DNA of 34,752 bases from WTXA01 sp041741995 (GCA_041741995.1 JBGSJN010000106.1:1-34752); one strand, 5' to 3'. Shown: positions 21,958-31,036, numbered from the stretch's first letter. Made by a program: numbers and translations. Notes: generated by a model from the letters alone, not told the origin.

Positions 21958-22875
21958 ATGAGCCCAGTTATTATACCAGAACATTTACCCGCAACCGAAA
22001 AGTTAAATAATGAAAATATATTTGTTATGAACAAAAGAAGAGCTACAACTCAAGATATAAGACCTTTACAAGTTCTTATACTTAATCTTATGCCTACAAA
22101 AATCGTAACAGAAACTCAAATACTTAGACTTTTAAGTAATAATCTAATCCAAATTGAATTAACTTTCATGCAAATGGCTTCACATGAATCTAAGAATACA
22201 CCAAAGAGTCACTTAGATTCATTTTATTCAACTTTTGAAGAAGTCTACGAAAAACGCTTTGATGCTATGATTGTTACCGGAGCACCTATTGAACTCATGG
22301 AATTTGAAGATGTTGATTATTGGAGAGAGTTTACTGACATTCTTGATTGGGCACACGAAAAAATATATTCATGTATGTTTATTTGTTGGTCTGCTCAAGC
22401 TGCCTTGTACCATTATTATGGAATTAACAAACGAACTCTTAAAGAAAAGGTATCTGGAATATATAATCATAAAGTAATAAATAAGACTGCCAAATTAACT
22501 AGAGGCTTTGATGATTATTTTGATGCCCCACATTCAAGGAATACAGAAATTATAAAAGAACAACTTCTAGAAAATGAAGATATTGAAATAATAGCTGAAT
22601 CAGACTTAGTAGGTCCTCACATAATTGCATCCAAAGATCGCAGAAGGTTATTCATAACCGGTCATCCAGAATATGATAAGGAAACGCTTAACCTCGAATA
22701 TATCAGAGATATTAATAAGGGACTTGATATTAATGTGCCACACTCTTATTATATAGATGATAACCCGGAAAATGACATCAATGTAACTTGGAGAGGTCAT
22801 GCTAATCTACTTTATGCAAATTGGATCAATTATTACGTATATCAAGAAACAGATTTTGATTTGAATAAAAAATAA
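21958..22875 (+). CDS. metA: Homoserine O-acyltransferase, MetA family (probably acetyltransferase)
   Basis: Activates homoserine for methionine synthesis. The 305-residue protein begins SPVIIPEHLPATEKL and has the catalytic Cys C143 in FICWSAQAAL with the H236/E238 pair in TGHPEYD. At the acyl-CoA-determining position (GAPIELMEF, E112, equivalent to residue 111 of the Bacillus cereus and E. coli enzymes) it has glutamate, the form reported for acetyl-CoA users, instead of the glycine of succinyl-CoA users. The start is the ATG at 21958, 5 nt after AAGGAGG; an upstream in-frame TTG overlaps the terminator and is rejected. Expression is under the SAM-I riboswitch. Confidence 0.95.
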   Translation: MSPVIIPEHLPATEKLNNENIFVMNKRRATTQDIRPLQVLILNLMPTKIVTETQILRLLSNNLIQIELTFMQMASHESKNTPKSHLDSFYSTFEEVYEKRFDAMIVTGAPIELMEFEDVDYWREFTDILDWAHEKIYSCMFICWSAQAALYHYYGINKRTLKEKVSGIYNHKVINKTAKLTRGFDDYFDAPHSRNTEIIKEQLLENEDIEIIAESDLVGPHIIASKDRRRLFITGHPEYDKETLNLEYIRDINKGLDINVPHSYYIDDNPENDINVTWRGHANLLYANWINYYVYQETDFDLNKK

Positions 22876-22882
22876 AAAATTA

Positions 22883-22911
22883 TTGCTTTTAGTATATTTC
22901 AATGCTATAAT
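22883..22911 (+). promoter_or_regulatory. Promoter for rpsT
   Basis: TTGCTT (22883-22888), a 17-nt spacer ending TGC, and TATAAT (22906-22911), an extended -10. It begins 8 nt after the metA stop, giving rpsT transcription independent of the riboswitch. No terminator separates metA from rpsT. Confidence 0.7.
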
Positions 22912-22948
22912 TACTGTTGTAGTTTAAGTATTTTAGGGAGGTGAAGGA

Positions 22949-23206
22949 ATGGCAAATATAAAGTCATCAAAAAAACGTGCTTTGTTAGCTGAACAAAGAA
23001 ATCTTGTTAATTCTCAAAAGAGATCAGCTATGAGAAATCAAGTTAAGAAGTGTAACACTGCTATTGCAGCAAGTGATGAAAATAAAGAGACAATTTTAAA
23101 CAAAACCATTAGCGTTATTGATAAAATGGCTCAAAAAGGCATCATTCATACAAAGACAGCTGGTAGAAAAATCTCCCGTTTACAAAAAAAAGCAAACGTT
23201 CAATAG
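22949..23206 (+). CDS. rpsT: Ribosomal protein S20
   Basis: An 85-residue 16S rRNA-binding protein of the small subunit. The lysine-rich helical sequence starts ANIKSSKKRALLAEQRN and ends KTAGRKISRLQKKANVQ, typical of S20. The ATG at 22949 has GGGAGGTGA upstream. It is convergent with holA, as in Bacillus where holA and rpsT are also neighbours on opposite strands. Confidence 0.96.
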   Translation: MANIKSSKKRALLAEQRNLVNSQKRSAMRNQVKKCNTAIAASDENKETILNKTISVIDKMAQKGIIHTKTAGRKISRLQKKANVQ

Positions 23207-23233
23207 TACATTAAATAATTTGATAAAAACTTA

Positions 23234-23259
23234 AGCCTTCTTAATAAGAAGGCTTTTTT
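23234..23259 (+). terminator. Terminator shared by rpsT and holA
   Basis: AGCCTTCTT-AAT-AAGAAGGCT followed by TTTTT on the plus strand, a perfect 9-bp stem. The holA stop codon (23260-23258) sits at the end of the T tract. On the minus strand a weaker tail (AAGTTTTTATC) follows, so it may serve both genes. Confidence 0.88.
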
Positions 23260-24190
23260 ATTTCATTGATAATAGAGTGCTTCTCAAAAGCATCTTCCCT
23301 TCCCCATTACCACTCTTAATCTTTTCTTCAACGTCATAAAATAATTTCAAATATTTAAAAACCTCTTCAAAAGTTAGTTTTTTTGATAATTCTATTTTCT
23401 TCTCTGCAACATATGGATGAATTTGTAAAAGCGATGCTATCTTATCATCTCTGTACTTCTCTTTTAAAAACCACTTAATTCTAAGTATAATTCTTAAATC
23501 TCTAATAATCATAAATATTATTTTAATTTCAGGTTCCTTTAATTTGAAAAGATTTTCCAAAGCCTTCAACATCTTTCCATGATCAAAAAACATATTATCA
23601 AGCAAATTAAAGATGTTACTTTGCACATTATTAGTAATAAGTATATCTAAATCCTTAATACTTATATTCTTATGATCAGGTTCATATATAAACAACTTAT
23701 TTAACTCATTTTCTATCATCACTTGATTTTCACCAACAACTTCCAGCAAATAAGCCACTGCATCATCAGTTATGCTATAACCATGATTCCAAAAATGCTC
23801 CTTTACCCACTTCCTAAGGTTAGCACCTTTTCTTAAAGGAAATTCAATCAATAGATTATTATCTTTAAAGAACTTGGGAGTTTTTTTTCTAAAATCAACT
23901 TTTTTAGTTATGATAAGTCCTTTAGAAAATGGAGATGGATTGTTGATATATTCTTTTAAAGCTTCAAGATTTATATCATCATTTAGAATTGCATCATTAG
24001 TTATCTTATATATTAAATTACCTTCGAATAACGCCGGAGTATTCAAAATATTAATTAAATCAAGAAAGTCTAAGCCATCATTTATTTCTTTCAATGAATA
24101 ACCAGTCTCTGTTGCTAAATTACTTATGCTTTTATTTAATTCATATTCATTTTCGCCATAATATACTACTACGGGCAAATCTTTTTTCAT
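23258..24190 (-). CDS. holA: DNA polymerase III delta subunit
   Basis: Clamp-loader subunit that opens the beta sliding clamp. The 310-residue protein has the N-terminal PVVVYYGENEYELNKSI, central GLIITKKVDFRKKTPKFFK, the ENQVMIENELNKL segment typical of HolA, and a helical C-terminal collar domain (YVAEKKIELSKKLTFEEVFKYL). It is slightly shorter than the usual 330-345. The ATG at 24190 has GAGGTG 4 nt upstream. It follows comEC, as in Bacillus. Confidence 0.92.
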   Translation of the reverse strand: MKKDLPVVVYYGENEYELNKSISNLATETGYSLKEINDGLDFLDLINILNTPALFEGNLIYKITNDAILNDDINLEALKEYINNPSPFSKGLIITKKVDFRKKTPKFFKDNNLLIEFPLRKGANLRKWVKEHFWNHGYSITDDAVAYLLEVVGENQVMIENELNKLFIYEPDHKNISIKDLDILITNNVQSNIFNLLDNMFFDHGKMLKALENLFKLKEPEIKIIFMIIRDLRIILRIKWFLKEKYRDDKIASLLQIHPYVAEKKIELSKKLTFEEVFKYLKLFYDVEEKIKSGNGEGKMLLRSTLLSMK

Positions 24191-24214
24191 CTAACACCTC
24201 ACACATCTTGTTTT

Positions 24215-24223
24215 ATTATATCA
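24215..24223 (-). promoter_or_regulatory. Possible extended -10 promoter for holA
   Basis: TG-A-TATAAT on the minus strand begins in the comEC stop region, about 25 nt before the holA ATG. The -35 is poor. It could uncouple the essential holA from competence genes upstream. Confidence 0.35.
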
Positions 24224-26464
24224 TTAATCCACTAATTTCCTACCATTAATATCAATCCAGAATTTCTTCAAGGTAACAACCACATCAAGATCCCTATCAG
24301 TTCTATAATATCGGATGCCAGCATTTTCCAGGTCCTTAATTATCACCTTTGATGGATGTCCATAATTATTTTTGCCAACAGAAAATATCACGCCTTTTGT
24401 TTTAAAATCACTATAGAGACCTGTTCTAAATGAATTTATACTACCGTGATGAGGAGCTTTTATAATATCAAAATCCATGCTTTCTTTAACTAGTCTATCT
24501 AATATTTCCAAATCACAATCTCCTGTAAGTAAAACACTTGATTCACCATATTCTAAAACCAGCACTATTGAGGTAGAATTTGAATCAGAAGCTCCCTCAC
24601 TATCTCTTTTATCTGGATTCATTATATCAATTGATATATCACCTATGGAAAAAATCATATTGTCATCAATTAACTCTATCTTACTTTTATAATCTCTTAA
24701 CCATTCTTTATAATCTTCCACTCTATTATTAGGTATCCAAATTTTTGATACTGTCATTTCTTTTAATATGGTTTCTAGTCCACCTTTATGATCATTATCA
24801 CTATGGGTACTAATAATAATATCTATTTTTTTTATACCTTTTCTTTTTAGATAAGGTAACACTTCCCTTTTACCCATATCTACATAGTCATTTTTAGCTC
24901 CTCCATCAATTAAAATAACTTTACCCACCTCTTTACATTCTATGAGGATACAATCGCCCTGGCCAACATTTATGAAGGATACAATTACCCGCTTATCATC
25001 TAAATAATCTAAAAAACTATTATATAGAACCAGAATTATAAATAATACAAATAATATCTTTCTACAGCATATCTTAAATATATGATTATCCCAAAAAATA
25101 TATAGTAGATAAAACAATAATATTGATGTTAATCCCCAGGATTTTCCAATATAAACTGGAAAATTGATATAACTAAACATTAATGTTATCTTTTCTAAAA
25201 ATATTAATATTAACTTCAAGAAGTATGATAATGGTCCTGCTAACTCAATAAAAAATGGGAATAACATGAAAATGCCACTAATGAAAACAACTATTTGAAT
25301 AAAAGGAGAAATTATGGGCGTGAATAATATACTCATCAAAGAAACTTCTTGGAAGTAATATATAAGTATAGGCCAGCTTAAAACGACACTTATTACGCCG
25401 CTAAGCAATACCCTCAGTATTGTTTTCTTCACTTCTCTGATTTTATCACTATATAGTAACAATCCTATTGAAATTATATATGACAGTTGAAAAGAAATAT
25501 AAAATATTATTCCAGGATTAATTATTATCAAAACCCAAGATGATAGCATCAATGCCAGCATTTCATATTTTTCTTTTTTAAACACTTGAAATATTCTTAT
25601 TATTATCAGAAATAAAATAACTCTCCAAACTGATGGAGTATCTGTCATCAATCCATATAAAATAAGAGGTATAAATATAAGTGTGTATTTTACTACACCT
25701 TTTCTTGGAGTAATTACAAACAAGAAAAGTAAAATATCAAAAGCGGCACCTACTTGTGATCCTGATACGGCCTGCAAATGCAATATACCCATTTTGCGCC
25801 ATGTCTCAATTTCCACTTCACCTAAACTGTCTGCTTTCCCCAGAAAGATACTTTCAATAAATCTTGATTGCTTCCCAAGTTTTTTATGAAGCTTGGAAAT
25901 ATAATACTCTTGATATTCATATAAATAGAATCTGATATTATTTATCTGTTCAATAATTATTAAGTTGCTAGCATTTATTGTAAATTTAACACCTCTATAT
26001 TTCAGGTAGTCCCTATATGAAAAACCACCTCGATTTTTTTCACTATGAGGTGGTTCCAAAGAACCTTTGATATCTATAATCATCCCAGGTTTTAATTGTT
26101 CCTTAGTTGTCAGTATGGCTTTGCAATAAGATTTTTCCTTTAATCTCACAATATATTTCCCATTGTTTTCAACAGTCAAAATTTGAGCTTTTCCATTATA
26201 TTGTCCAATCATGCTTAAATCTCTATTAGCGCTCTCAGAAAACAAGTACCCCCGAACCATCCCTAATAAAATAATAATTACCAGGAATATAAAGGTGTAT
26301 ATAAACTTTTCATCTACAAACAACAATATTTTGCACTTATATACTAAAAAAAATATTAACATTAGAAACAGCAACAAATACAGCACATTAAAAATATTCA
26401 TAAAAAATATCAACCCAGCTATAAAGACTGTTGTTAATATTATTGAATTTATTTTTTCTTCCAT
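24224..26464 (-). CDS. comEC: ComEC/Rec2 family DNA uptake channel with C-terminal metallo-beta-lactamase domain
   Basis: A 746-residue polytopic membrane protein that moves single-stranded DNA across the membrane during transformation. Order: N-terminal membrane segments (about 7-75), a DUF4131 OB-like domain (about 75-170), the competence domain with the membrane core and the signature ILHLQAVSGSQVG, and a cytoplasmic metallo-beta-lactamase domain containing VGQGDCILIE, the metal motif THSDNDHKGG, LLTGDCD and KAPHHGS. The SGSQVG form differs slightly from the commoner SGLHV or SGSNV. All domains look intact. Its ATG overlaps the comEA stop in TGATG with no good Shine-Dalgarno, so translation probably depends on comEA. 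Confidence 0.92.
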   Translation of the reverse strand: MEEKINSIILTTVFIAGLIFFMNIFNVLYLLLFLMLIFFLVYKCKILLFVDEKFIYTFIFLVIIILLGMVRGYLFSESANRDLSMIGQYNGKAQILTVENNGKYIVRLKEKSYCKAILTTKEQLKPGMIIDIKGSLEPPHSEKNRGGFSYRDYLKYRGVKFTINASNLIIIEQINNIRFYLYEYQEYYISKLHKKLGKQSRFIESIFLGKADSLGEVEIETWRKMGILHLQAVSGSQVGAAFDILLFLFVITPRKGVVKYTLIFIPLILYGLMTDTPSVWRVILFLIIIRIFQVFKKEKYEMLALMLSSWVLIIINPGIIFYISFQLSYIISIGLLLYSDKIREVKKTILRVLLSGVISVVLSWPILIYYFQEVSLMSILFTPIISPFIQIVVFISGIFMLFPFFIELAGPLSYFLKLILIFLEKITLMFSYINFPVYIGKSWGLTSILLFYLLYIFWDNHIFKICCRKILFVLFIILVLYNSFLDYLDDKRVIVSFINVGQGDCILIECKEVGKVILIDGGAKNDYVDMGKREVLPYLKRKGIKKIDIIISTHSDNDHKGGLETILKEMTVSKIWIPNNRVEDYKEWLRDYKSKIELIDDNMIFSIGDISIDIMNPDKRDSEGASDSNSTSIVLVLEYGESSVLLTGDCDLEILDRLVKESMDFDIIKAPHHGSINSFRTGLYSDFKTKGVIFSVGKNNYGHPSKVIIKDLENAGIRYYRTDRDLDVVVTLKKFWIDINGRKLVD

Positions 26465-27057
26465 CAGAGCTTAATATATGGGCGCATTTTTTCTAATGTT
26501 TTTTCACCTATACCAGAAACATTTAATAAATCTTCTAAGGTTTGAAAACGTATAATGTTTTTTCTATATTCTAGAATATTAGTAGCCATTACAGGTCCAA
26601 TTCCAGGAACTAATTCTAAATCCTTGGCCGAAGCTTTATTAATGCTTATTAGTTCATCGACATTTCCGTCACTATTAACATTACCATCATCAACTAAATC
26701 TCTGAATGGTACATAAATATCTTGTTCATCTTTTAAGAACATTGCTAAATTCAAAGGTAATAGATCCGCATTTTCTAATGGTACAGCTTTCTTAAGTGCA
26801 TCATTCACTCTAGAATTTATTGGAAATTCATAAATACCCGGATTTTTAACGGCGCCTTTAATATTAACTACTAATTTATCATTATTTACAGACTCCTCAC
26901 TTTTATCTTCCCTTAATATTTCTGATGATTTCTCATGTGCAAAGACTTTATATTTAGTTGTCATCCCAAGGTAATAACCAATTGATATTATTGCAAATAA
27001 TAGAATAAATAAACTAATCATTTGATATTTCTTGTCTAATGCCATAAATCGATTCAT
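26464..27057 (-). CDS. comEA: ComEA-like DNA-binding competence protein
   Basis: A membrane-anchored receptor for double-stranded DNA, 197 residues. One N-terminal membrane segment (about 12-32), an SLBB-like domain (about 60-122, NIKGAVKNPGIYEFPINSRV), a linker, then paired helix-hairpin-helix motifs (about 135-197, ISINKASAKDLELVPGIGPV and LNVSGIGEKTLEKM). The ATG at 27057 has AAGGAGG 7 nt upstream, but that site lies inside a 13-bp perfect hairpin. There is no comEB between comEA and comEC. Confidence 0.93.
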   Translation of the reverse strand: MNRFMALDKKYQMISLFILLFAIISIGYYLGMTTKYKVFAHEKSSEILREDKSEESVNNDKLVVNIKGAVKNPGIYEFPINSRVNDALKKAVPLENADLLPLNLAMFLKDEQDIYVPFRDLVDDGNVNSDGNVDELISINKASAKDLELVPGIGPVMATNILEYRKNIIRFQTLEDLLNVSGIGEKTLEKMRPYIKL

Positions 27058-27062
27058 AAGAA

Positions 27063-27096
27063 AACCTCCTTTGCTAATATTTAAGCAAAGGAGGTT
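27063..27096 (-). promoter_or_regulatory. Perfect 13-bp hairpin sequestering the comEA Shine-Dalgarno (also terminator-like)
   Basis: The minus-strand RNA has AACCUCCUUUGCU, an 8-nt loop, AGCAAAGGAGGUU, followed by UUCUU and the comEA AUG. The 3' arm contains the whole Shine-Dalgarno; the 5' arm contains CCUCCUUU, identical to the anti-Shine-Dalgarno end of 16S rRNA. The T-rich sequence after the stem also gives it the look of an intrinsic terminator 29 nt after the rsfS stop. Either way it should reduce comEA–comEC expression in the folded state. Confidence 0.75.
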
Positions 27097-27124
27097 AAAC
27101 TTCTTAGTATTAATTGTTTTTTTA

Positions 27125-27448
27125 CTACTTTAATTTTCCAGACCAAAGATCTTCCAGACTATATTTTTCTCTTGCATCTTGATCAAATATATGGATAATT
27201 AAATCACCGAAATCTATTAAAACCCATTCATTGGATTTTTCACGTCTAAGCTTTTTTTCGCCTCTTTCTTCTAAGGCCTCTTCGCAATAATCAGCTAAGG
27301 TTTCAATATGCTTTTTATTCATACCTGTAGCTATTACAAAACAATCAGCTATAATGCTAATTCCTTCAAGGTCAACGATTTTCACATCAATTGCCTTCTT
27401 TTCATTCAATAAATTTTCAACTATTATACTTTTTTCATAACCTGTCAT
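27125..27448 (-). CDS. rsfS: Ribosomal silencing factor RsfS
   Basis: A 107-residue protein that binds L14 on the large subunit and blocks subunit joining in starvation. The family core is present: SIIADCFVIATGMNKKHIETLAD, EEALEERGEKKLRREK, WVLIDFGDLIIHIFDQDAREKYSLEDLW. The ATG at 27448 overlaps the yqeK stop (ATGA) and has GGAGG 7 nt upstream. The order nadD–yqeK–rsfS is as in Bacillus. A hairpin separates it from comEA. Confidence 0.94.
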   Translation of the reverse strand: MTGYEKSIIVENLLNEKKAIDVKIVDLEGISIIADCFVIATGMNKKHIETLADYCEEALEERGEKKLRREKSNEWVLIDFGDLIIHIFDQDAREKYSLEDLWSGKLK

Positions 27449-28044
27449 AAACCAACCTCCATCATATAGTTATATGCCCCTATCGTTGCAGGAGCTAATA
27501 TTTTATTTTTTCTTATCATATCTATAATTGTCCTTTTTAAAACCAGAATATATGCCTCATCTAAACTTTTATCATATATTTCTGATCTTAGGGCTTTCAC
27601 ACCTTCATATGTTCTAAACTTTTCTACTGCATCAACAACAAAAAGTAACTTTGCTAGTTTTCCAACCCCAGCTTCCCCTAGTGTATGATGTTGTATTGCC
27701 TCGATAATATCGTCATCTTCAATATATCCGTTTTTTAGAAAATATGAAGCTGCAACCTTACCGTGCAATACTCTTGGAAATCTTAGTTCAAAGTCGCTGA
27801 TACTTACTTTTAAGTTTTTTGCTAGTTCAATTATTCCCATATTGTCTATTTCGCGAAAATAATCATGCATTAGAGCTGTAAGTACAGCCTTATATGGATT
27901 AATGCCATAAACTAAAGCCAATTCATAGGACATTTCCACACAACCATCAAGATGTCTTTTTCTCTTGTCAGAGATATTCATCTTGTTAAGAAGAACTTCA
28001 TGTTCTTTTCCTATTTTTGATAGAATCTCATTAAGTTGCATCAT
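27445..28044 (-). CDS. yqeK: YqeK-like HD-domain hydrolase (bis(5'-nucleosyl)-tetraphosphatase family)
   Basis: A 199-residue HD-superfamily protein. Metal-binding residues appear in KRKRHLDGCVEMSYELA, LTALMHDYFRE, HGKVAAS and AIQHHTLGEAG. Family members hydrolyse Ap4A symmetrically. The later segment LLFVVDAVEKFRTYEGV is the equivalent of the usual YLADxIEPxR and is somewhat divergent. I start at the ATG at 28044, with AAAGGA 7 nt upstream, which gives 14 nt of overlap with nadD; the next ATG (28041) is equally possible. It is coupled to rsfS by a 4-nt overlap. Confidence 0.87.
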   Translation of the reverse strand: MMQLNEILSKIGKEHEVLLNKMNISDKRKRHLDGCVEMSYELALVYGINPYKAVLTALMHDYFREIDNMGIIELAKNLKVSISDFELRFPRVLHGKVAASYFLKNGYIEDDDIIEAIQHHTLGEAGVGKLAKLLFVVDAVEKFRTYEGVKALRSEIYDKSLDEAYILVLKRTIIDMIRKNKILAPATIGAYNYMMEVGL

Positions 28045-28630
28045 TATATAATCCTTTAAGTTTGATATACTCATAAACTTTTTTAGGTAGATATTTTTTA
28101 TTTATCATATTATTTTTTATTTCCTTGGAACTAATATTTTGTATAGGCCATTCAAACAATAAAACCTTTCCTTCTAAAAAACTTGGCAATTTATCTCTGA
28201 ATATTTCAACTTTATGTTTGCTATCACCATGTCTTAAGGCTACCAAAAATGTTGTTCTTTCAGCTATATTTTCTATATCCTTCCAATTGAGAATATCTAA
28301 TAGAGCATCTGATCCCATAATCCAGAAAAAACGTGCATCAGTTTCAATCTTTTTCATATCTGCAATCGTGTCTACTGTATATGTTGGGCCAGCTCTTTTT
28401 ATATCACAATCAGAAATCAAGAATTTATCGTAATCAGCTATAGCCAGTTCTAGTAACTTTAGCCTATCTTCAGTTTTAGGTATATATGGCACGTCCTTAT
28501 GATATGACTTTCCGGTAGGTATAAAGTATAGGCTATCTAGTTTAAATAGCTTTAACGCACCTTCTGCAAGCTGTATATGCCCATTATGTATCGGGTTGAA
28601 CGTGCCTCCAAATAAGCCGATTTTCTTCAT
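28031..28630 (-). CDS. nadD: Nicotinate-nucleotide adenylyltransferase
   Basis: Converts nicotinate mononucleotide and ATP to deamido-NAD. The 199-residue protein starts KKIGLFGGTFNPIHNGH with the nucleotidyltransferase HxGH-like H15/H18, and has FIPTGKSYHK, WIMGSDALLDILNW and the late ISSKEIKNN. The start is the ATG at 28630, 4 nt after the proA stop; an upstream frame to 28657 overlaps proA and adds residues that do not fit the family. Confidence 0.94.
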   Translation of the reverse strand: MKKIGLFGGTFNPIHNGHIQLAEGALKLFKLDSLYFIPTGKSYHKDVPYIPKTEDRLKLLELAIADYDKFLISDCDIKRAGPTYTVDTIADMKKIETDARFFWIMGSDALLDILNWKDIENIAERTTFLVALRHGDSKHKVEIFRDKLPSFLEGKVLLFEWPIQNISSKEIKNNMINKKYLPKKVYEYIKLKGLYNDAT

Positions 28631-28634
28631 ATCC

Positions 28635-29885
28635 TTACCTAACCTGACCATCACCATTAATGATATATTTAATACTAGTTAAAGCTTCTAGTCCCATTGG
28701 TCCTCTTGCATGCATTTTTTGAGTGCTAATACCTATCTCAGCTCCAAAACCAAACATTTCTCCATCAGAAAATCTCGTTGAAGCATTATGATAAATACAA
28801 GCTGAATCAATCAGTTTTTGAAAGATATTGCCATTTTTATAACTGTCGGTTATTATAACTTCAGAATGTTTAGAGCCATACTTATTTATGTGCTTTACAG
28901 CACCTAGAACATCATCAACAATTATTATCCCAATAATATAATCCAGATACTCGATATATAACTCTTCTTCAGTTATTAGCCACCCACTTTTTAAAATCTT
29001 AAGACTTCTTTCACATGCTCTTATCTCTACACAATTTTCTATTAGTTTCATTTCTAGTAATGGCAGAAACTCTTCTGCTATATCCTTATGTACTAATACC
29101 TTTTCCAAGGAATTACATACGCTTGGTCTTTGTGTCTTTCCATTAATTATAATATCAATAGCCATATCAAATTGTGCCTTATCATCAACATAAGCATGAC
29201 AATTGCCAACTCCTGTTTCAATAACTGGAACAGTTGAATTGTTGACTACATTGGCAATCAAACCTGCACCGCCTCTTGGTATAATAACATCAACGTATTT
29301 ATTTAACTTCATTAAAATATTCACTGATTCTCTATCCTTGGAATCAATTATTTGAATAGAATTCTTTGGTAGCCCTGATTTATCAGCAGCTTCATTTAAT
29401 AAACCTGCAAGTACCTTATTGGAATGATATGCTGTTGAACTACCTTTAAGTATTACTGTATTTCCTGTCTTGACACATAAACCTGCAGCTTCAACAGTTA
29501 CATTTGGTCTAGCTTCATAAATCATTGCAACCAAACCAAGTGGAACTGACATAGCACCTATTTCAAGTCCATTAGGTCTTTGCCACATTTTTTTAACCTG
29601 ACCAATTGGATCCTCAAGTTTTATTAGTGACTCAAGACCCTTAGCCATGCCTTCAATTCTATCCACATCCAACATCAGCCTATCGAGTAAAGCTTGTGTC
29701 AAACCATCTGATTTACCATTCTCCATATCGATTTTATTCTCATTAAGAATTAAATCAACATTATCCCTCAAGATATCAGCCATTTCTTGCAAAGCTTTAT
29801 TCCTTAAATTTATAGAAAATGATGATAATTCATAAGAAGCATTCTTTCCTTCTTTACACTGTTCTTCGATTATCTTATCTAACAT
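28635..29885 (-). CDS. proA: Gamma-glutamyl phosphate reductase
   Basis: Second step of proline synthesis: NADPH-dependent reduction of glutamyl 5-phosphate to the semialdehyde. The 416-residue aldehyde dehydrogenase-fold protein has YEARPNVTVEAAGLC, PRGGAGLI, ETGVGNCHAYVD and the catalytic C257 in QRPSVCNSLE. The C-terminal FGAEIGISTQKMHARGPMGL is typical. The ATG at 29885 has AAGGAG 7 nt upstream, 10 nt after proB. Confidence 0.96.
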   Translation of the reverse strand: MLDKIIEEQCKEGKNASYELSSFSINLRNKALQEMADILRDNVDLILNENKIDMENGKSDGLTQALLDRLMLDVDRIEGMAKGLESLIKLEDPIGQVKKMWQRPNGLEIGAMSVPLGLVAMIYEARPNVTVEAAGLCVKTGNTVILKGSSTAYHSNKVLAGLLNEAADKSGLPKNSIQIIDSKDRESVNILMKLNKYVDVIIPRGGAGLIANVVNNSTVPVIETGVGNCHAYVDDKAQFDMAIDIIINGKTQRPSVCNSLEKVLVHKDIAEEFLPLLEMKLIENCVEIRACERSLKILKSGWLITEEELYIEYLDYIIGIIIVDDVLGAVKHINKYGSKHSEVIITDSYKNGNIFQKLIDSACIYHNASTRFSDGEMFGFGAEIGISTQKMHARGPMGLEALTSIKYIINGDGQVR

Positions 29886-29895
29886 AATGATCTCC

Positions 29896-31026
29896 TTACA
29901 TATTTAATACTGACATATTATCCCTATGAATTACTGTATCAAATTCATATTCATCGTCAAGTACCTTCTTTATATCCTTAGTTTTAAGCCCTTTTATTTT
30001 TTTAATATTAACACTGTTATAGTAAGTAATTCCTCTGCCAATTTCTTTGCCTAGAGTATTTTTTATACTAATAACAGAATCTGCATCAAAAACCCCATCA
30101 ACTTCTGCAATACCAATAGCAAGCAAGCTTTTACCTTCCTTCAATAAGGCATCTTGTGCACCATCATCAACTATTACAGTGCCTTTAGGTTTAGACGATA
30201 ATAATAGCCACTTTTTCTTAGTATGGATTTTTTTATTATGAGGAATAAAAATAGTTCCCCTGAATTCACCTTTAACAACATCTGATATAAGGTTTTTTTC
30301 ATTGCCGTTACCAATAACCACAAAAACTCCAGCAGCTGTACCAATTTTAGCAGCCTTTATTTTTGTCATCATGCCACCAGTACCAAAACAAGAACCTTCA
30401 CATCCTGCATATCCTTCGATTTCAGCAGTAATTTTTTCAACTTTTTCTACTAAAACTCCATCATTACATGTAGCTGGATTTTTGGTGAATAAACCATCTA
30501 TATCTGAAAGTATGATTAATAAATCACCATCAATTAATGAAGCTACATAAGCAGCAAGATGATCATTGTCACCCACCTTTATTTCGTCCACAGCAACTGT
30601 GTCATTTTCATTGATTATAGGAATGGCACCTAACTGCAACAATGCCAAGAGTGTATTCTTTGCATTAAGATTTCTTTTTCTATTAGCCAAGTCATCTCTT
30701 GTCAACAAGATCTGACCTACTACTTTATTGTATTCACCAAAGAATTTCTCATATAAATGCATCAAGGTCACTTGCCCTATAGCTGCAACTGCTTGCTTCT
30801 CAGGAAGAGTAGTTGGTTTTTTCTTCTTATGAAGTTTTCCAACGCCGGCTCCTACAGCACCAGAGGATACTAGTATAACTTCGTATCCCTTATTACTTAT
30901 ATCAGCCAATCCTCTAACTAATTGTTCCATTCTTTCAATATTGATTGTACCGTTTTCATGTGTCAAGGTGCTTGTACCAACCTTAACTATTACTCTCTTT
31001 ATCTCTCGTCCATAATCAATCTTCAT
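29896..31026 (-). CDS. proB: Glutamate 5-kinase with PUA domain
   Basis: First step of proline synthesis: ATP-dependent phosphorylation of glutamate. The 376-residue product has the amino acid kinase domain (VIVKVGTSTLT, VSSGAVGAG, INENDTVAVDEIKVGDNDHLAA, SDIDGLFT, GTGGMMTKIKAAK) and a C-terminal PUA domain from about 280 on (GTVIVDDGAQDALLKEGKSLL). I start at the ATG at 31026, 8 nt after AGGA; an ATG three codons earlier sits too close to that site. No T-box leader is seen, unlike some Bacillus proBA operons. Confidence 0.94.
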   Translation of the reverse strand: MKIDYGREIKRVIVKVGTSTLTHENGTINIERMEQLVRGLADISNKGYEVILVSSGAVGAGVGKLHKKKKPTTLPEKQAVAAIGQVTLMHLYEKFFGEYNKVVGQILLTRDDLANRKRNLNAKNTLLALLQLGAIPIINENDTVAVDEIKVGDNDHLAAYVASLIDGDLLIILSDIDGLFTKNPATCNDGVLVEKVEKITAEIEGYAGCEGSCFGTGGMMTKIKAAKIGTAAGVFVVIGNGNEKNLISDVVKGEFRGTIFIPHNKKIHTKKKWLLLSSKPKGTVIVDDGAQDALLKEGKSLLAIGIAEVDGVFDADSVISIKNTLGKEIGRGITYYNSVNIKKIKGLKTKDIKKVLDDEYEFDTVIHRDNMSVLNM

Positions 31027-31036
31027 CTTACACATC

